Origin: Hippasteria phrygiana
Taxonomy: Eukaryota; Echinodermata; Asteroidea; Valvatida; Goniasteridae
Length of the DNA: 64,000 nt
Assembly (NCBI GenBank): GCA_037893225.1
Contig: JAZGUH010000075.1
Coordinates: 1-64,000, forward strand
Direction: 5' to 3'
Shown here: one piece after another, positions 31,982-41,269 of the stretch
Position numbering within the stretch: position 1 is the stretch's first letter
Layout: each line of letters opens with the position of its first letter
Notes under the pieces: generated by a model
Databases searched by the model: none
Told to the model about the DNA's origin: nothing
The model's input: only the letters and a program-made list of their open reading frames with translations
Program-made: the position numbers and the translations under genes

Positions 31982-33478
31982 TCATCCTCTACTCACATCC
32001 TCACTGTATCCCTCAATCTCCACATCATCAAGGTTGTCCTCTCTTTGCATCTGTCTTGTGGCAGTGTTGCTTGTTGGCTCTGAATCTACTCGATTACGAA
32101 TCTCCATGACATGACGTACGACTGCTTTGAGATGTGTTGAGAACAAGTTCTTGGGCCCATCGGTACAAATTAAGTGACATTTGATTGTGAACCAGCTTGG
32201 AGCATAGAACTTGACCACATGCTAGTCGTCTAAGAGCAACGTTGGCATGCTTGCTAACACACAGGCACAGCATTCACTTTGCTAATGTCAACCACCGTGA
32301 ATGGCACACTGGACTTGGTTCCAAGAGCGCAAGGTCATCTTCAAAGTCGCTACTGATGACTGCTTGACAAAGTCTATACAGTATGTTGACCCCAACTCAG
32401 ATCTTCCACAACGTCTCCAGGACGACATGGAAAGTGTGGAGATGTATTGGTTTAAAACCAACCACTTCATGCGTGCAGAGCTGCTCTTTCAGTTTTGTTC
32501 CTATACTCCACTAAACGACTGCGTACCAGTAGTACTGCCATCATAGAAGGTGAAGAGTGCCCTGAACGGTAGTTTATTGCTATGCAACATGCATATCTGC
32601 CATTGCAGTGGCCTACCTAGAAACATTTGCAAGGTGATGGATGGCACCCGCCTGCCATAATACAGCCATCCCCCCAAGCAACCACTATTTTGTCCTGTAA
32701 GTTATTTGAAAGCAGGAACTTGTAGATTGCCTTAACAACATTAACTCCATGTCCTTATAGCAGGCTCTGCAATAACCACATAGTTGTCTTCTATTACTGT
32801 GCTGGGTACAATGTTACCAACCTTCTGTTGATATGTCGCATCTTGTTTTCCTTCAAAGTACACACTACGGAAATTTTCATCCCAGTCAGATTTCTCTGCT
32901 TCTTGTAGGTGCTTTCGGTGGCATTTTCTTTCCCTTGCAAGCTTGTGATGGTCAATTTTTGCTGTCTTGCCATCTTTTGATACAAGTTTGAAATCAATTA
33001 GTGTTGCAGTAGCAGCAGATGCTCCAGCTCTGTTACTTAGTCCATTAGCCTTTTAGAGGAATGGCGGACACAATAGGAGGGCGCTATTTGATTTGGGTAA
33101 ACCTTTTGTATGGCACAAAAGGTTTACCTAAATCAAATAGCGCCCTCCTATTGTGTCCACCATTCCTCTAAAAGGCTAATAGCAATCACAAACCTGGGCT
33201 AATGTAAGCAGAGTTGTATTTATTTGTTGTGTTTTTCCACGATGGTGAGGCACATCACTGATTTCAATCACTTCATTCCCGGATGATGATGAAAACCCTA
33301 TTCGGAATGTTTTCTCAGCCACTCCCGAGTCTTTCGTTTCTCTCTTCTTCCTGTTTTTTGTTTCTTTTGATGCTTCTTTGTCAACTGTTGTAGATATTAA
33401 ACGCAAATGTTGAAGATCGCGATCACCCCTTTGTGACAACAAAAACCGAACCTCCCTTTGGGGAACTTTGTTGTCCTG
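31982..33478 (-). pseudogene. Decayed transposase-like gene of the HSRWLT / YAPSWFTIK family
   Basis: Read leftward on the minus strand, pieces of one protein appear in order with frame changes. They are: an N-terminal part 33,478-33,181 ending in VCDCY; GLSNRAGASAATATLIDF from about 33,043, running on to KIDHHKLARERKCHRKH and FRSVYFEGKQDATY; KIVVAWGDGC near 32,700; LQWQICMLHSNKLPFRALF near 32,590; CQAVISSDFEDDLALL and HSRWLTLAK near 32,350-32,280; and FYAPSWFTIKCHLICTDG near 32,210. This order matches a widespread, poorly classified family in invertebrate genomes (for example hydra and aphids) that I recall as transposon-derived; the superfamily name is uncertain. Stops and frameshifts show it is dead, and a MITE (33,044-33,180) splits VCDCY from GLSNRA. 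Confidence 0.7.
33044..33180. mobile_element. Near-perfect palindromic MITE inside the transposase pseudogene
   Basis: Two 60-odd-bp arms are almost perfectly complementary, starting ATTAGCCTTTTAGAGG and ending in CCTCTAAAAGGCTAAT, with only a few bases of loop around 33,112. A half copy of the same element lies at 49,037-49,110. The insertion interrupts the pseudogene between adjacent codons, so it is younger than the host element. Confidence 0.9.
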
Positions 33479-33742
33479 ACCGTTACAGTTTAAATGAACA
33501 AGATTACAGGTTAGGTTACATCTATCTCTTTAATTGATGGACGATGTTGCAGTCATTCCTGCAGTTCGGGAGATGTAGAGCTTTACACTTACATGTGCAG
33601 ATATCCAGAAGATTTTGAAGATTAGGTACATATTCCTTAAATCTCTATTATTTTCCCTTTTCGTACAACTTCCTAATATTCTTTGCAACTGCGTATGCAT
33701 CGGATGTTTTTAGAGAAGCGCGATGCCAAATCTTTATCACTT
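33479..33742. other. No gene seen
   Basis: Non-coding gap between the transposase pseudogene and the left LTR. Confidence 0.4.
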
Positions 33743-35160
33743 TTTAGAGGCTGCCTTATAAAAGAAGTCTAAGTGTAGGTTTCTAGTGGCTAGATTCGCA
33801 AATGACAGAAAATTAAAGAATTGACAATTATTTGTCTGATATTTCGGGCAGAATTTTTTCCAGCAAATACAAAGAAAGTGTATTTATTAAACAAGAAAAC
33901 TAAGGCAAACCTCCTTGATTATAATAAAGTATAATGTAACGCCGCCGTGGCTCACCTATTAGCTGTATACTACTGCCAAACCTGGTTCACCACGGCAACA
34001 AAGAAATAAATCACAATAATAATGAACACGCAAATAATGTAGATGAAGAAACAGACATGTTGTCGCCGGACACAGGACGTATGCTGATGCATCTGAATGC
34101 ACGTATGTTGACGTATATTGCGGGTGTATCAGTTTAGTATATTCACAGGCTGGTATGCTGCACTCGCATAGTTTAAGCCGTTGCCCGGATCGGGTCTTTT
34201 GTGGCTACGGCTTCGAATTTGGCCATTGACAGGCTACGGTGAAGAGCCGTAGCCATTGATAATAATGTCTGTGAGATAGTCTTACATCGGGATGCTACTA
34301 GGCGTGTTGCCAAAATACTGCACAAATGCTATGACAACACGAACCATTCAAATGGTCTCTATCGGGGTTTTCTGTCAGATGTACCCCAGAAATATATGTG
34401 CACAAGAAGTATCCCAAGATACACATTATAAAATCAGGCGTGCAAAGGTTTTTTAAAGTAATATTTATTGATTTCTTTGTGACATTGTCAGGTAAAGTCG
34501 GAAGTAGATAGTATCGATTCTTGGCATATATATATAGTGATTGGTATCGATATGATTAAAAACTATTGAATTATGCACTATTCGAAAATCACCGGGATCG
34601 CTGGTTCAGTTAATCAATTGCTGCTACAGAATCGAAGCACAGCCTACACCGGGTTTGAACTCGTGAATCTGACAAAAAAACACACAAACATTTGCACACT
34701 AGTAATCACCAGAAATGTTTCAAGTTGGTCGTTAGCTTCACTTCCATGGGATTCGCATTCTTGTAAAAAGCCCGCTTAAAAAGAATCTCCTGAAAACTAT
34801 GACAGCAACAAGAGGAAATCAACGAATATCACTGCTTGTAAAAGGCTACTATGCAAATCAATTACGCAACACCATTATGCCTATTCAAACGCAAATATGC
34901 ACCTCGTTGCTTAAACAAAAAGAAACTGATCTAGACGTCACTTGTACAACACAAAGGGTAAACTGTAGATCTGCACAATGAGCAAAACTAAGTTGGCGGA
35001 GGAAACATACGTGAATGGTGTGTGGCCAGGAACAGGGCTCACCGGAGAACTGAGGCAGATGAATTGGACGCTATGGTGCTTTTATAACTCTGGCACGCTT
35101 CACTGCAAGCGCCGCGCATTGTGCAAGTGTAAATAACAAAAGGAATTCTTGGCTACTACA
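33743..35160 (-). repeat. 3' LTR, split by a DNA element
   Basis: Without the insertion at 34,100-35,013 and its 4-bp duplication, this copy is exactly 500 bp, the length of the other LTR. On the minus strand it starts TGTAGTAGCCAAGAATTCC and ends ...GCAGCCTCTAAA, so the end is not the canonical CA. Small differences from the 5' LTR (for example CTAGTGG versus ATGGTGG) show moderate age. Confidence 0.9.
34100..35013. mobile_element. 914-bp non-autonomous DNA element in the LTR, TSD AATG
   Basis: The other LTR gives the empty site. AATG occurs at 34,096-34,099 and 35,014-35,017, and the ends CACGTATGTT and AACATACGTG are perfect 10-bp inverted repeats. The interior has a local inverted repeat around GGCTACGG...CCGTAGCC (34,200-34,255) and no protein frame with a recognisable domain. 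The superfamily is not assigned; a 4-bp duplication is unusual among the common ones. Confidence 0.8.
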
Positions 35161-35175
35161 TCAGCCTCCCCCTAA
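35161..35175 (-). promoter_or_regulatory. Polypurine tract of the retrotransposon
   Basis: Read on the minus strand, TTAGGGGGAGGCTGA directly precedes the TGTAGT start of the 3' LTR, which is where the plus-strand primer tract should lie. Confidence 0.65.
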
Positions 35176-35221
35176 ACTGCTGGAGGCAGAGGATGATTTT
35201 TTATTATATACATAATTTTAC

Positions 35222-35671
35222 ATTAATTCTTAATCACTTGAACGAATCGTTTGGGCCAATGAACTTTCCGGCCTGAACGAGTCGAACGCACTATTTTCTG
35301 ACTTGAAGCTGGATTCTGAAGATATACATGTATAGTGCGATTTGTTGACACTGGTAGGCTTTATTGGGCTTTGTCATTGCTTTTTCATCATTGATGAAGT
35401 CTTGGTCGAGATATGCTATTTTAAGTCGGTCGATGCTGACCGAATCTCGTTTTCGCACTGAATCAACTCGTACCCAAACGTGACTGCAGTTGCTAATTTC
35501 TTTCTGTACGTAAGATTTGGTTGCTGTTGGTCTCGTAAGTGCTGGTGGAAGTTTAGCCATGTGTTTAAGTTTATGAACAAAATTGCTTGGGTCTGGAACG
35601 TCGTTGCTTGGTGAGATGGTAATTAGCTCACCAGGCAATGTAAAAAAGAGAGGGTCGTGCCAATATACCAT
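35222..35671 (-). pseudogene. Gypsy pol C-terminal end, broken
   Basis: The minus-strand frame 35,671-35,291 reads SNFVHKLKHMAKLPPALTRP, the usual spacer after the integrase core, then VWVRVDSVRK and DSVSIDRLKIAYLD. The segment normally linking the last two is missing, which indicates a deletion. A second frame covering about 35,290-35,222 ends SGRKVHWPKRFVQV plus a stop, the typical pol terminus. The frames do not connect, so the gene is dead. Confidence 0.75.
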
Positions 35672-35748
35672 TTCAGCAGAGCTGCAATTTATATCAACCT
35701 TGTGCGAAGTGCGTTAATGGTAGGCTATCCACCCAATGATTTGGATTA

Positions 35749-35999
35749 TCAAAAGCTTTGATCGCAGCTTTTAATTAATTGTCGGCGAAATCGCTCTACT
35801 AAGCTATTTGCCATAGGATGGTACGCAGTGGTTCTTATTCGTTTTGCGCCTAGTAGTCGAGAAAGTTGGTTGAACAGATGCGATTCAAATTGTGGTAATA
35901 AATGCTGGAACGCCAAATATGGCAACCCACCTACTGATGAAAACTCTAGCAACATTGTCTCGGCTGTTATTTTAGGGATTGGAATAGCTTCAGACCAAC
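35749..35999 (-). pseudogene. Gypsy integrase core fragment
   Basis: The frame reads ILTIIDRYTRWSEAIPIPK and then FESHLFNQLSRLLGAKRIRT and AYHPMANSLVERF. These are the middle and end of the DDE core, and the catalytic Glu is in VERF. The second catalytic Asp, expected just before FESHLF, is not present because the local sequence is scrambled. It overlaps the phase of the upstream fragment poorly (a frameshift near 36,015). Confidence 0.8.
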
Positions 36000-36010
36000 G
36001 TGTGTATCTA

Positions 36011-36577
36011 TCAATGATTGTCAGAATATAAGTATATATAGGGGCCTACGATGTCAATATGGATATGACTAAACCGTGAATCAGGTTTATCGAAAGTAGC
36101 TACATGTGCCGTGATATGGCGATGAATTTTAGCTTTTTGGCATGCTAAACATACTCTAGTCCAATCCCTGACATCTCGATTGATACAAGGCCAAACTAAT
36201 CTTGTGATTAAATGTTGTGAGGCACAAATGCCTGGATGCGATAGTGAATGCAATGCATCAAATACCGTCTTTCTGAATTTACGTGGTACATAGGGTCGAG
36301 CTACACCAGTCGAGATATCACAAGTGATCCTTTTATCCGAGGTATGAGAAGGTAAATCTACAAACTGAAGGGAAGATGATTTCCGGAGTTTGTCTAACTC
36401 TTCATCACCTTCTTGTTCAGTATCAATTTGGTCTAAATCAATGATGTTGGAAGGTTCTACGTTCAGTGCATCTATAGTACCGTTCACATAAACACAAATC
36501 AGTTGTAAATTGGGAAATGTAATCGAGTTGTCCGATTTCACGTGGTGAATATTTGTCAAGATTGGCAATAAAAGCAT
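36011..36577 (-). pseudogene. Gypsy integrase N-terminal zinc finger and core start
   Basis: The frame includes a variable linker, then ALHSLSHPGICASQHLITRL and WTRVCLACQKAK, together the H-H-C-C zinc-binding domain. RFSHIHIDIVGP follows and contains the first catalytic Asp. The frame then runs out of homology at about 36,035 and stops. The upstream reverse transcriptase and RNase H are deleted, because 36,590 already belongs to the frame next to the primer binding site. Confidence 0.85.
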
Positions 36578-36589
36578 GGGTTTAGCGGT

Positions 36590-36889
36590 TTATGATCTGT
36601 ATAGATACACAAATCGCGATACCAAAACCTTGGAACGCGAGTGGGACGAATGTACAAATTCTGTGAGGTCGTTAATGCCAGCAGCTAGTGTTATTAGCGT
36701 GAAATCAGAAGCACCGTAACTGCGCAATTTAGTTAATGTGGGCAACACAAGATCTCTAATACAGGCACCGCGTTGGATAACTAAATCGACGTTTAAATTA
36801 ATGAACGTAGGTCGTGCATACTGATAAAAAGACCTAGAATCTGCAACAAATAACTGACGAACTTGTATAAGTAATATTCTCCGAATCAC
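36590..36889 (-). CDS. SGNH-hydrolase-like open frame behind the 5' LTR
   Basis: About 99 codons starting 15 bp from the LTR on the element's coding strand. VADSRSFYQYA resembles block I of SGNH/GDSL hydrolases (GDSR), VIQRGACIRDLVLP the block around the Gly, and LAAGINDLTEF block V (G-x-N-D). The block-I Gly appears as Ala here. The downstream D-x-x-H catalytic pair is not visible, so the frame is either truncated by the internal deletion or only N-terminal. In gypsy elements this position normally holds gag. SGNH domains are known in some tyrosine-recombinase (Ngaro) and LINE ORF1 elements; their use here is inferred. Confidence 0.6.
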   Translation of the reverse strand: MIRRILLIQVRQLFVADSRSFYQYARPTFINLNVDLVIQRGACIRDLVLPTLTKLRSYGASDFTLITLAAGINDLTEFVHSSHSRSKVLVSRFVYLYRS

Positions 36890-36902
36890 GTCAGGGTCAC
36901 CA
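36886..36902 (-). promoter_or_regulatory. Primer-binding-site-like sequence
   Basis: On the minus strand TGGTGACCCTGACGTGA lies two bases inside the 5' LTR. A TGG start next to the LTR is the standard layout for tRNA priming. The tRNA species was not assigned. Confidence 0.7.
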
Positions 36903-36903
36903 A

Positions 36904-37403
36904 TTTAGAGGCTGCCTTATAAAGGAAGTCTAAGTGTAGGTTTATGGTGGCTAGATTCGCCAATGACAGACAATTTAAGAATTAACAATTATTTGTCTAA
37001 CTGATATTTCGGGCAGAATTTGTGCCAGCAAATACAAAGAAAGTGCATTTATTAAACAAGAAAACTAAGGCAAACCTCCTTGATTATAATAAAGTATAAT
37101 GTAACGCCGCCGTGGCTCACCTATTAGCTGTATACTACTGCCGAACCTGGTTCACCACGGCAACAAAGAAATAACTCACAATAATAATGAACACGCAAAT
37201 AATGTAGATGAAGAAACAAACTGATGTTGTCGCCGGACACAGGACGTATGCTGATGCATCTGAATGGTGTGTAGCCAGGAACAGGGCTCACCGGAGAACT
37301 GAGAAAGATGAATGGGACGCCTGGTCCTTTTATAACGCTGGCACGCTTCATTGCACGCGCATTGTGCAGGTGTAAATAACAAAAGGAATTCTTGGCAACT
37401 ACA
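36904..37403 (-). repeat. 5' LTR (500 bp)
   Basis: Intact copy. On the minus strand it begins TGTAGTTGCCAAGAATTCC, adjacent to unrelated flank, and ends at CCTCTAAA before the primer binding site. It contains GGCTCACCTATTAGCTG and GAACACGCAAATAATGTAG segments shared with the other LTR. A CTTTTATAACGCTGGCACGC segment near 37,330 (complement: TTATAAAAGG) is a candidate TATA region for the element. Confidence 0.9.
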
Positions 37404-38067
37404 TACAACTTCAGTTGGCACTTGAGAATATACCTCATTCCTCACAAAGTTGATTTGTCAGGAACTTTTCATTTCACCGGAGTTAAAGTCTTTCTTCTCT
37501 TAAACTCAACACGATAGCCAAATGTTTCGTAGCAGATCTGGTTCTCTTTGCTGTGAAGCCATCGTGAGCAGAAATAATAATGAGCAAGATCCACACAGTT
37601 CTTATAGTACACGACACTACTCCATGCCCCTTCTTGTAGCCTTGAATGTACTGTTAATGGCCGAGCCCAGAGCACTTACATGTAGACATAAACATCCCTG
37701 ATATCAGATTCCAAGGAGGCATCGTTTGTAAATAGGAAGGGAACAAATACACTGGAAAACACTGGGAAAACCACTTTGTGTACACCTTTGTGAACAATAA
37801 GAACTGAAAACCGAGTGGAGAATTTCCCCAATAGCATGTTTGTATCAAAAAACAAAAGACAATAAAAAAAATAAAAAATTCTTATGTGTAGATTCATCCT
37901 AGCTTAGCACTTTTTAATGGAAATGTCCATCTACTTTTTTAGGTTTGGCCATTTTTCTTTTTAAACTTCTTTTTCAATGTAGTACCGGTAGGTCTTAAAT
38001 ATTGAAAGAACATCATTTTAAAAATTCACTATACATTGTACATCTGCATCAAAGTATGCCCCACTTG
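37404..38067. other. No gene seen; diverged half-copy of next repeat
   Basis: The part 37,905-38,035 (TAGGTTTGGCCATTTTTC, GTAGTACCGGTAGGTCTTAAA, AACATCATTTTAAA) is a diverged tandem copy of 38,250-38,345. The rest is unremarkable. Confidence 0.5.
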
Positions 38068-38398
38068 GTTTCCAGCGTGGTTTGAATTGATTCAAGGTAA
38101 TTAAAATATTTAGTTAATTACATTAATTAGTAGAACTTGTTAAGAATATTAATGCCCACAGTTGCTTTGTGTCATCGGGACAGGAAACTGGAACTAAAAA
38201 CCCCAAAACTATACCAAATGCAATTCACCATGACTCGGCACTTTTTAACAAATTTCAATCCATTTTTTGGTCGGGCAAAGTTTTGAAGAATTCCTTTTCG
38301 ATGTGGTAGGTCTGAAATATCACCAGAACATCACTTAACCTATTCAGAACTTAAAATTCAAACTTTTTTGAAATTCACTACACCCTAATGTACAACCT
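38068..38398. repeat. Dispersed repeat, inverted copy of 31.29-31.61 kb
   Basis: Runs from CTTGGTTTCCAGCGTGGTTT through AATTAGTAGAACTTGTTAAG to GAAATTCACTACACCCTA. Non-coding. Confidence 0.8.
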
Positions 38399-38527
38399 TT
38401 TGGAGTTGTCAGAGTCTTGACCCTTTGTTTTCAGAAAAATGAAGCTCAAAGTAGGTGATTATGTGCACACTTTAACCCGAGTTCAGAAAAGAAATCCCCC
38501 AAAAATATTTCGAGAAAAGATTTGGTT

Positions 38528-38665
38528 TAAAACTTTGGGATATGATAGAATAGGGTCTTTCAAAAGTACAGTTGTTAAAATCCCAAAATTTACTTTTCAG
38601 TGAAAATTTTTTGTTTCTGCTTGTAACTCAGAAAACCATGTGCGACTTTTCGCTCATTTTGTCAC
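38528..38665 (+). repeat. Dispersed repeat, direct copy of 28.06-28.23 kb
   Basis: Shares TACAGTTGTTAAAATCCC, AATTTACTTTTCAGTGAAA and GCTTGTAACTCAGAAAACCA with the partner. Together with the neighbouring pair it suggests several copies of linked non-coding repeats in 28-39 kb. Confidence 0.75.
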
Positions 38666-39627
38666 ATATGGGAATAGAGCGTGTGAGTTGATCTCAAAAT
38701 CCAACGAGATTTGGCGAGAATACGGTTCCTCCGGGCACACCGGATAGCAGTTATCACGTACGTCCTATTTTTGAAGTTGTTTTGTTTTCTGACGGGACTG
38801 AGCTGTGAAACTACCATTTCACCACAACTTCCGATTAATCTGCCATTCACATAACTATAGGGTAAAGTAAAGACAGACTACAGAGTCTAGCGCCAGACTA
38901 GTCAGTGTTAGGTACCAAGACGTTTACTGATAAAAATGATAGTAACGGTGAAGGGTGAGCACAGTCTGGCGATGGGTTCGATTGTCTCTCAGGTTGTATC
39001 CTTCTGTAGTGTCACCAACATGTGGTTTGTATTAAAGGAACAATGCAATATGATTGTTTATGTCTTGAATACATGTAAGACAGGTTTCTTGTCGTGTTGC
39101 TATTAACTTCCACTCCTTTCTGGAAAGTCTAGGGAGCAATTTCAACATTTCGGTTTGTACGCTTTTCAAAATTTATATTTCTTAAACAAAAAAAACTGTT
39201 CCTGCAGTTTACGGAATACGTTTTCACACAGTAAATGTGCATGACCGGCTCTACAAAAAGGGGTATTATGTCTCAATATTATAAAAATACGCTATAAACA
39301 TAGTTGAATTTTTCACATCCTAAACTTTAATTTGGTGTAGTTTTGACCCCTATGGCATTTTGACATTTGTATACTCCTATTTTTAATTTAACGGAAGTGC
39401 GTTTAGATAGGCCTTTAAACACAAAAAGTGCAAAGAAATAAGATAGAAGTAATTTGTATCAACTTTTTTCATCTATATTCGTCAATATTAATGCTTCTGA
39501 AAATAAATTATGAAAATATATATAATAGAAGTTAACAAACCAAAAACAAAATCACTTATGTGAAGAATTGTTCGCCCTCTTTACATAAAACAGCCATGTG
39601 TGTGTTTTCACAGTGCGACATAATATA
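38666..39627. other. No gene seen
   Basis: AT-rich sequence without recognised features. Confidence 0.45.
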
Positions 39628-39736
39628 GTATCGAAGTGATGACGTCAATCAATGCAATGTTTGGAACCAGAATACATTCTAAACTGCATTTGTTTGGAAC
39701 CATTGCCGCGGCAACTGACGTCAGACTTCGGTACTC
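39628..39736. mobile_element. TA-flanked MITE, copy 2 (inverted relative to 28.4 kb)
   Basis: The right end GACTTCGGTACTC is followed by TA. The left end AGTATCGAAGTGATGACGTC has lost one base relative to copy 1. The interior matches copy 1 in reverse complement nearly base for base. Confidence 0.85.
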
Positions 39737-41131
39737 TATACCCTTTTTTTGTAGAGCAGGTCACAAATATGTCTTGGAACCAGACGTAACAAAACGAATG
39801 CACGTCACGCCTTGTATGCATCTGCTATAGTGTGTGTACATTTTTTGTTAGCACCAAGCATTAATTTTTCCACGCACTAGGTTTGGAGTTACACTAAAAT
39901 GGATTACTCTACAGTATAGTCTCCATATTACACTCAATGTGCAAAATGGATATGCATATAGCCACATCAGTCATATAGAGATTTAGTTATTACAAAGATG
40001 AACACAATACTTACAATTTGTTCCCATCGATTATGTGGTGTTGAATTAATTTCGTAAATACGGGCAAGAGGAAAGTGACGCTTGAAAACAAATTGAGCGA
40101 CAGCAGCAACATTTCTCACATCATGAACATTAGCATGTGGCATGGCACTTTTGTAATGCAATAATTATGAAAATACAAAGTGCATAAGCCGCTTACATCC
40201 TAACGAATCGCGTACCCGTAATTAAATGAGCCGTGGGTTCATGGGCCCAGCAAGTGACAAGATGCACTTTCACGTTATTGATGGAGAATCGCCGATCAGC
40301 CACGTTCAACAACCCCACGCACAGCTTCACGGTATAGAATTACGTATTTTGTGACGTCAGAGGAAGGGGACACCGTGAACGGAACGGAAGGTGTAGCGGA
40401 AACACCACGACGTCCTTCACCCTTAAATATTATTGCAGTGTGGTTCGGTGAAAAATTCTTGGTTTCGGAAAGTGATAATTCAGTCTGCTGATCCCCGCCA
40501 ATTTGTGGCGCCAAAGCAGTTTTCGCGTTGCCTAATACAAGTGCATTATCACCACATTAATTGTAGATTGAAAGTTTTATGCATAATTTATAACTATAAT
40601 CGATACGAGTTTTTCTAGCATTCCCTTGTATTAGAATGACACCATCAAATTATTTTTGATATTTCTTTACCCAGGAAAATGCTCAAACATTTAAAACTGG
40701 TTTCTATTGGGCCCGGCATGCATTACAAACTACTTCATGCATACACCAACAAAAACCACAATAGAATATAGAATGATAAGAGCATACAACGTCATTAATG
40801 AAATTGGACTCTAAATACCACGGGATGATTGGGGAATCTAATACAGTAAAAAACTACATGTGCGTATATATTGCACATGTACGTTAAAAATAGCTTTGGT
40901 GATGATCAAAAGAAAGGATTATAGGTTCAGTCGAAAAGCTTAATATTTGTAACGATGGATCAGTACGGTACCAATTCTGAGAAATATTTCCGTCTGAAAT
41001 GATCATCTGTGAGAAAATTGTATCAGAAGACCGTCACAAACGCAGCGGTTTATATCGATTTCGACAATCGAAATAAACCTGAACGTGTACAAAATAACTG
41101 TTAAAACAGAATGGTTGGTTTTTCACTGTAA
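39737..41131. other. No gene seen
   Basis: No coding or repeat structure recognised; short frames only. Confidence 0.45.
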
Positions 41132-41269
41132 AGCCCGGTTCATACTTCATGCGAATGCGTATGCGAAGCGAATTCGTTATGGTAACGGTGTACGTCACAA
41201 TGAAACTTCAATAGTTGACGTCATGAAATTCGCTTCTCATTCGCATTCGCATGAAGTATGAACCGGGCT
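41132..41269. mobile_element. Harbinger-like MITE, TSD TAA
   Basis: TAA at 41,129-41,131 and 41,270-41,272 flanks ends AGCCCGGTTCATACTTCATG and their exact complement. Complementarity continues to about 28 bp. The 138-bp size, TAA target and perfect ends indicate a recent PIF/Harbinger-type MITE. Confidence 0.85.

Larger units (their letters stand above)
33743..37403 (-). mobile_element. Ty3/gypsy LTR retrotransposon, internally deleted
   Basis: Two direct 500-bp LTRs (33,743-35,160 with a 918-bp interruption, and 36,904-37,403) flank only 1.74 kb. On the minus strand the order is LTR, primer-binding-site-like sequence, an SGNH-like frame, an integrase zinc-finger and core fragment, the pol C-terminus, a purine-rich tract, then LTR. 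Protease, reverse transcriptase and most of RNase H are missing. Retained pol motifs (H2C2 finger, HIDIVGP, DRYTRWSEAIP, AYHPMANS-VERF, SGRKVHWP) place it in Ty3/gypsy. The flanking bases (CACTT and TACAA) do not match as a target duplication, so an end may have been altered. Confidence 0.9.
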
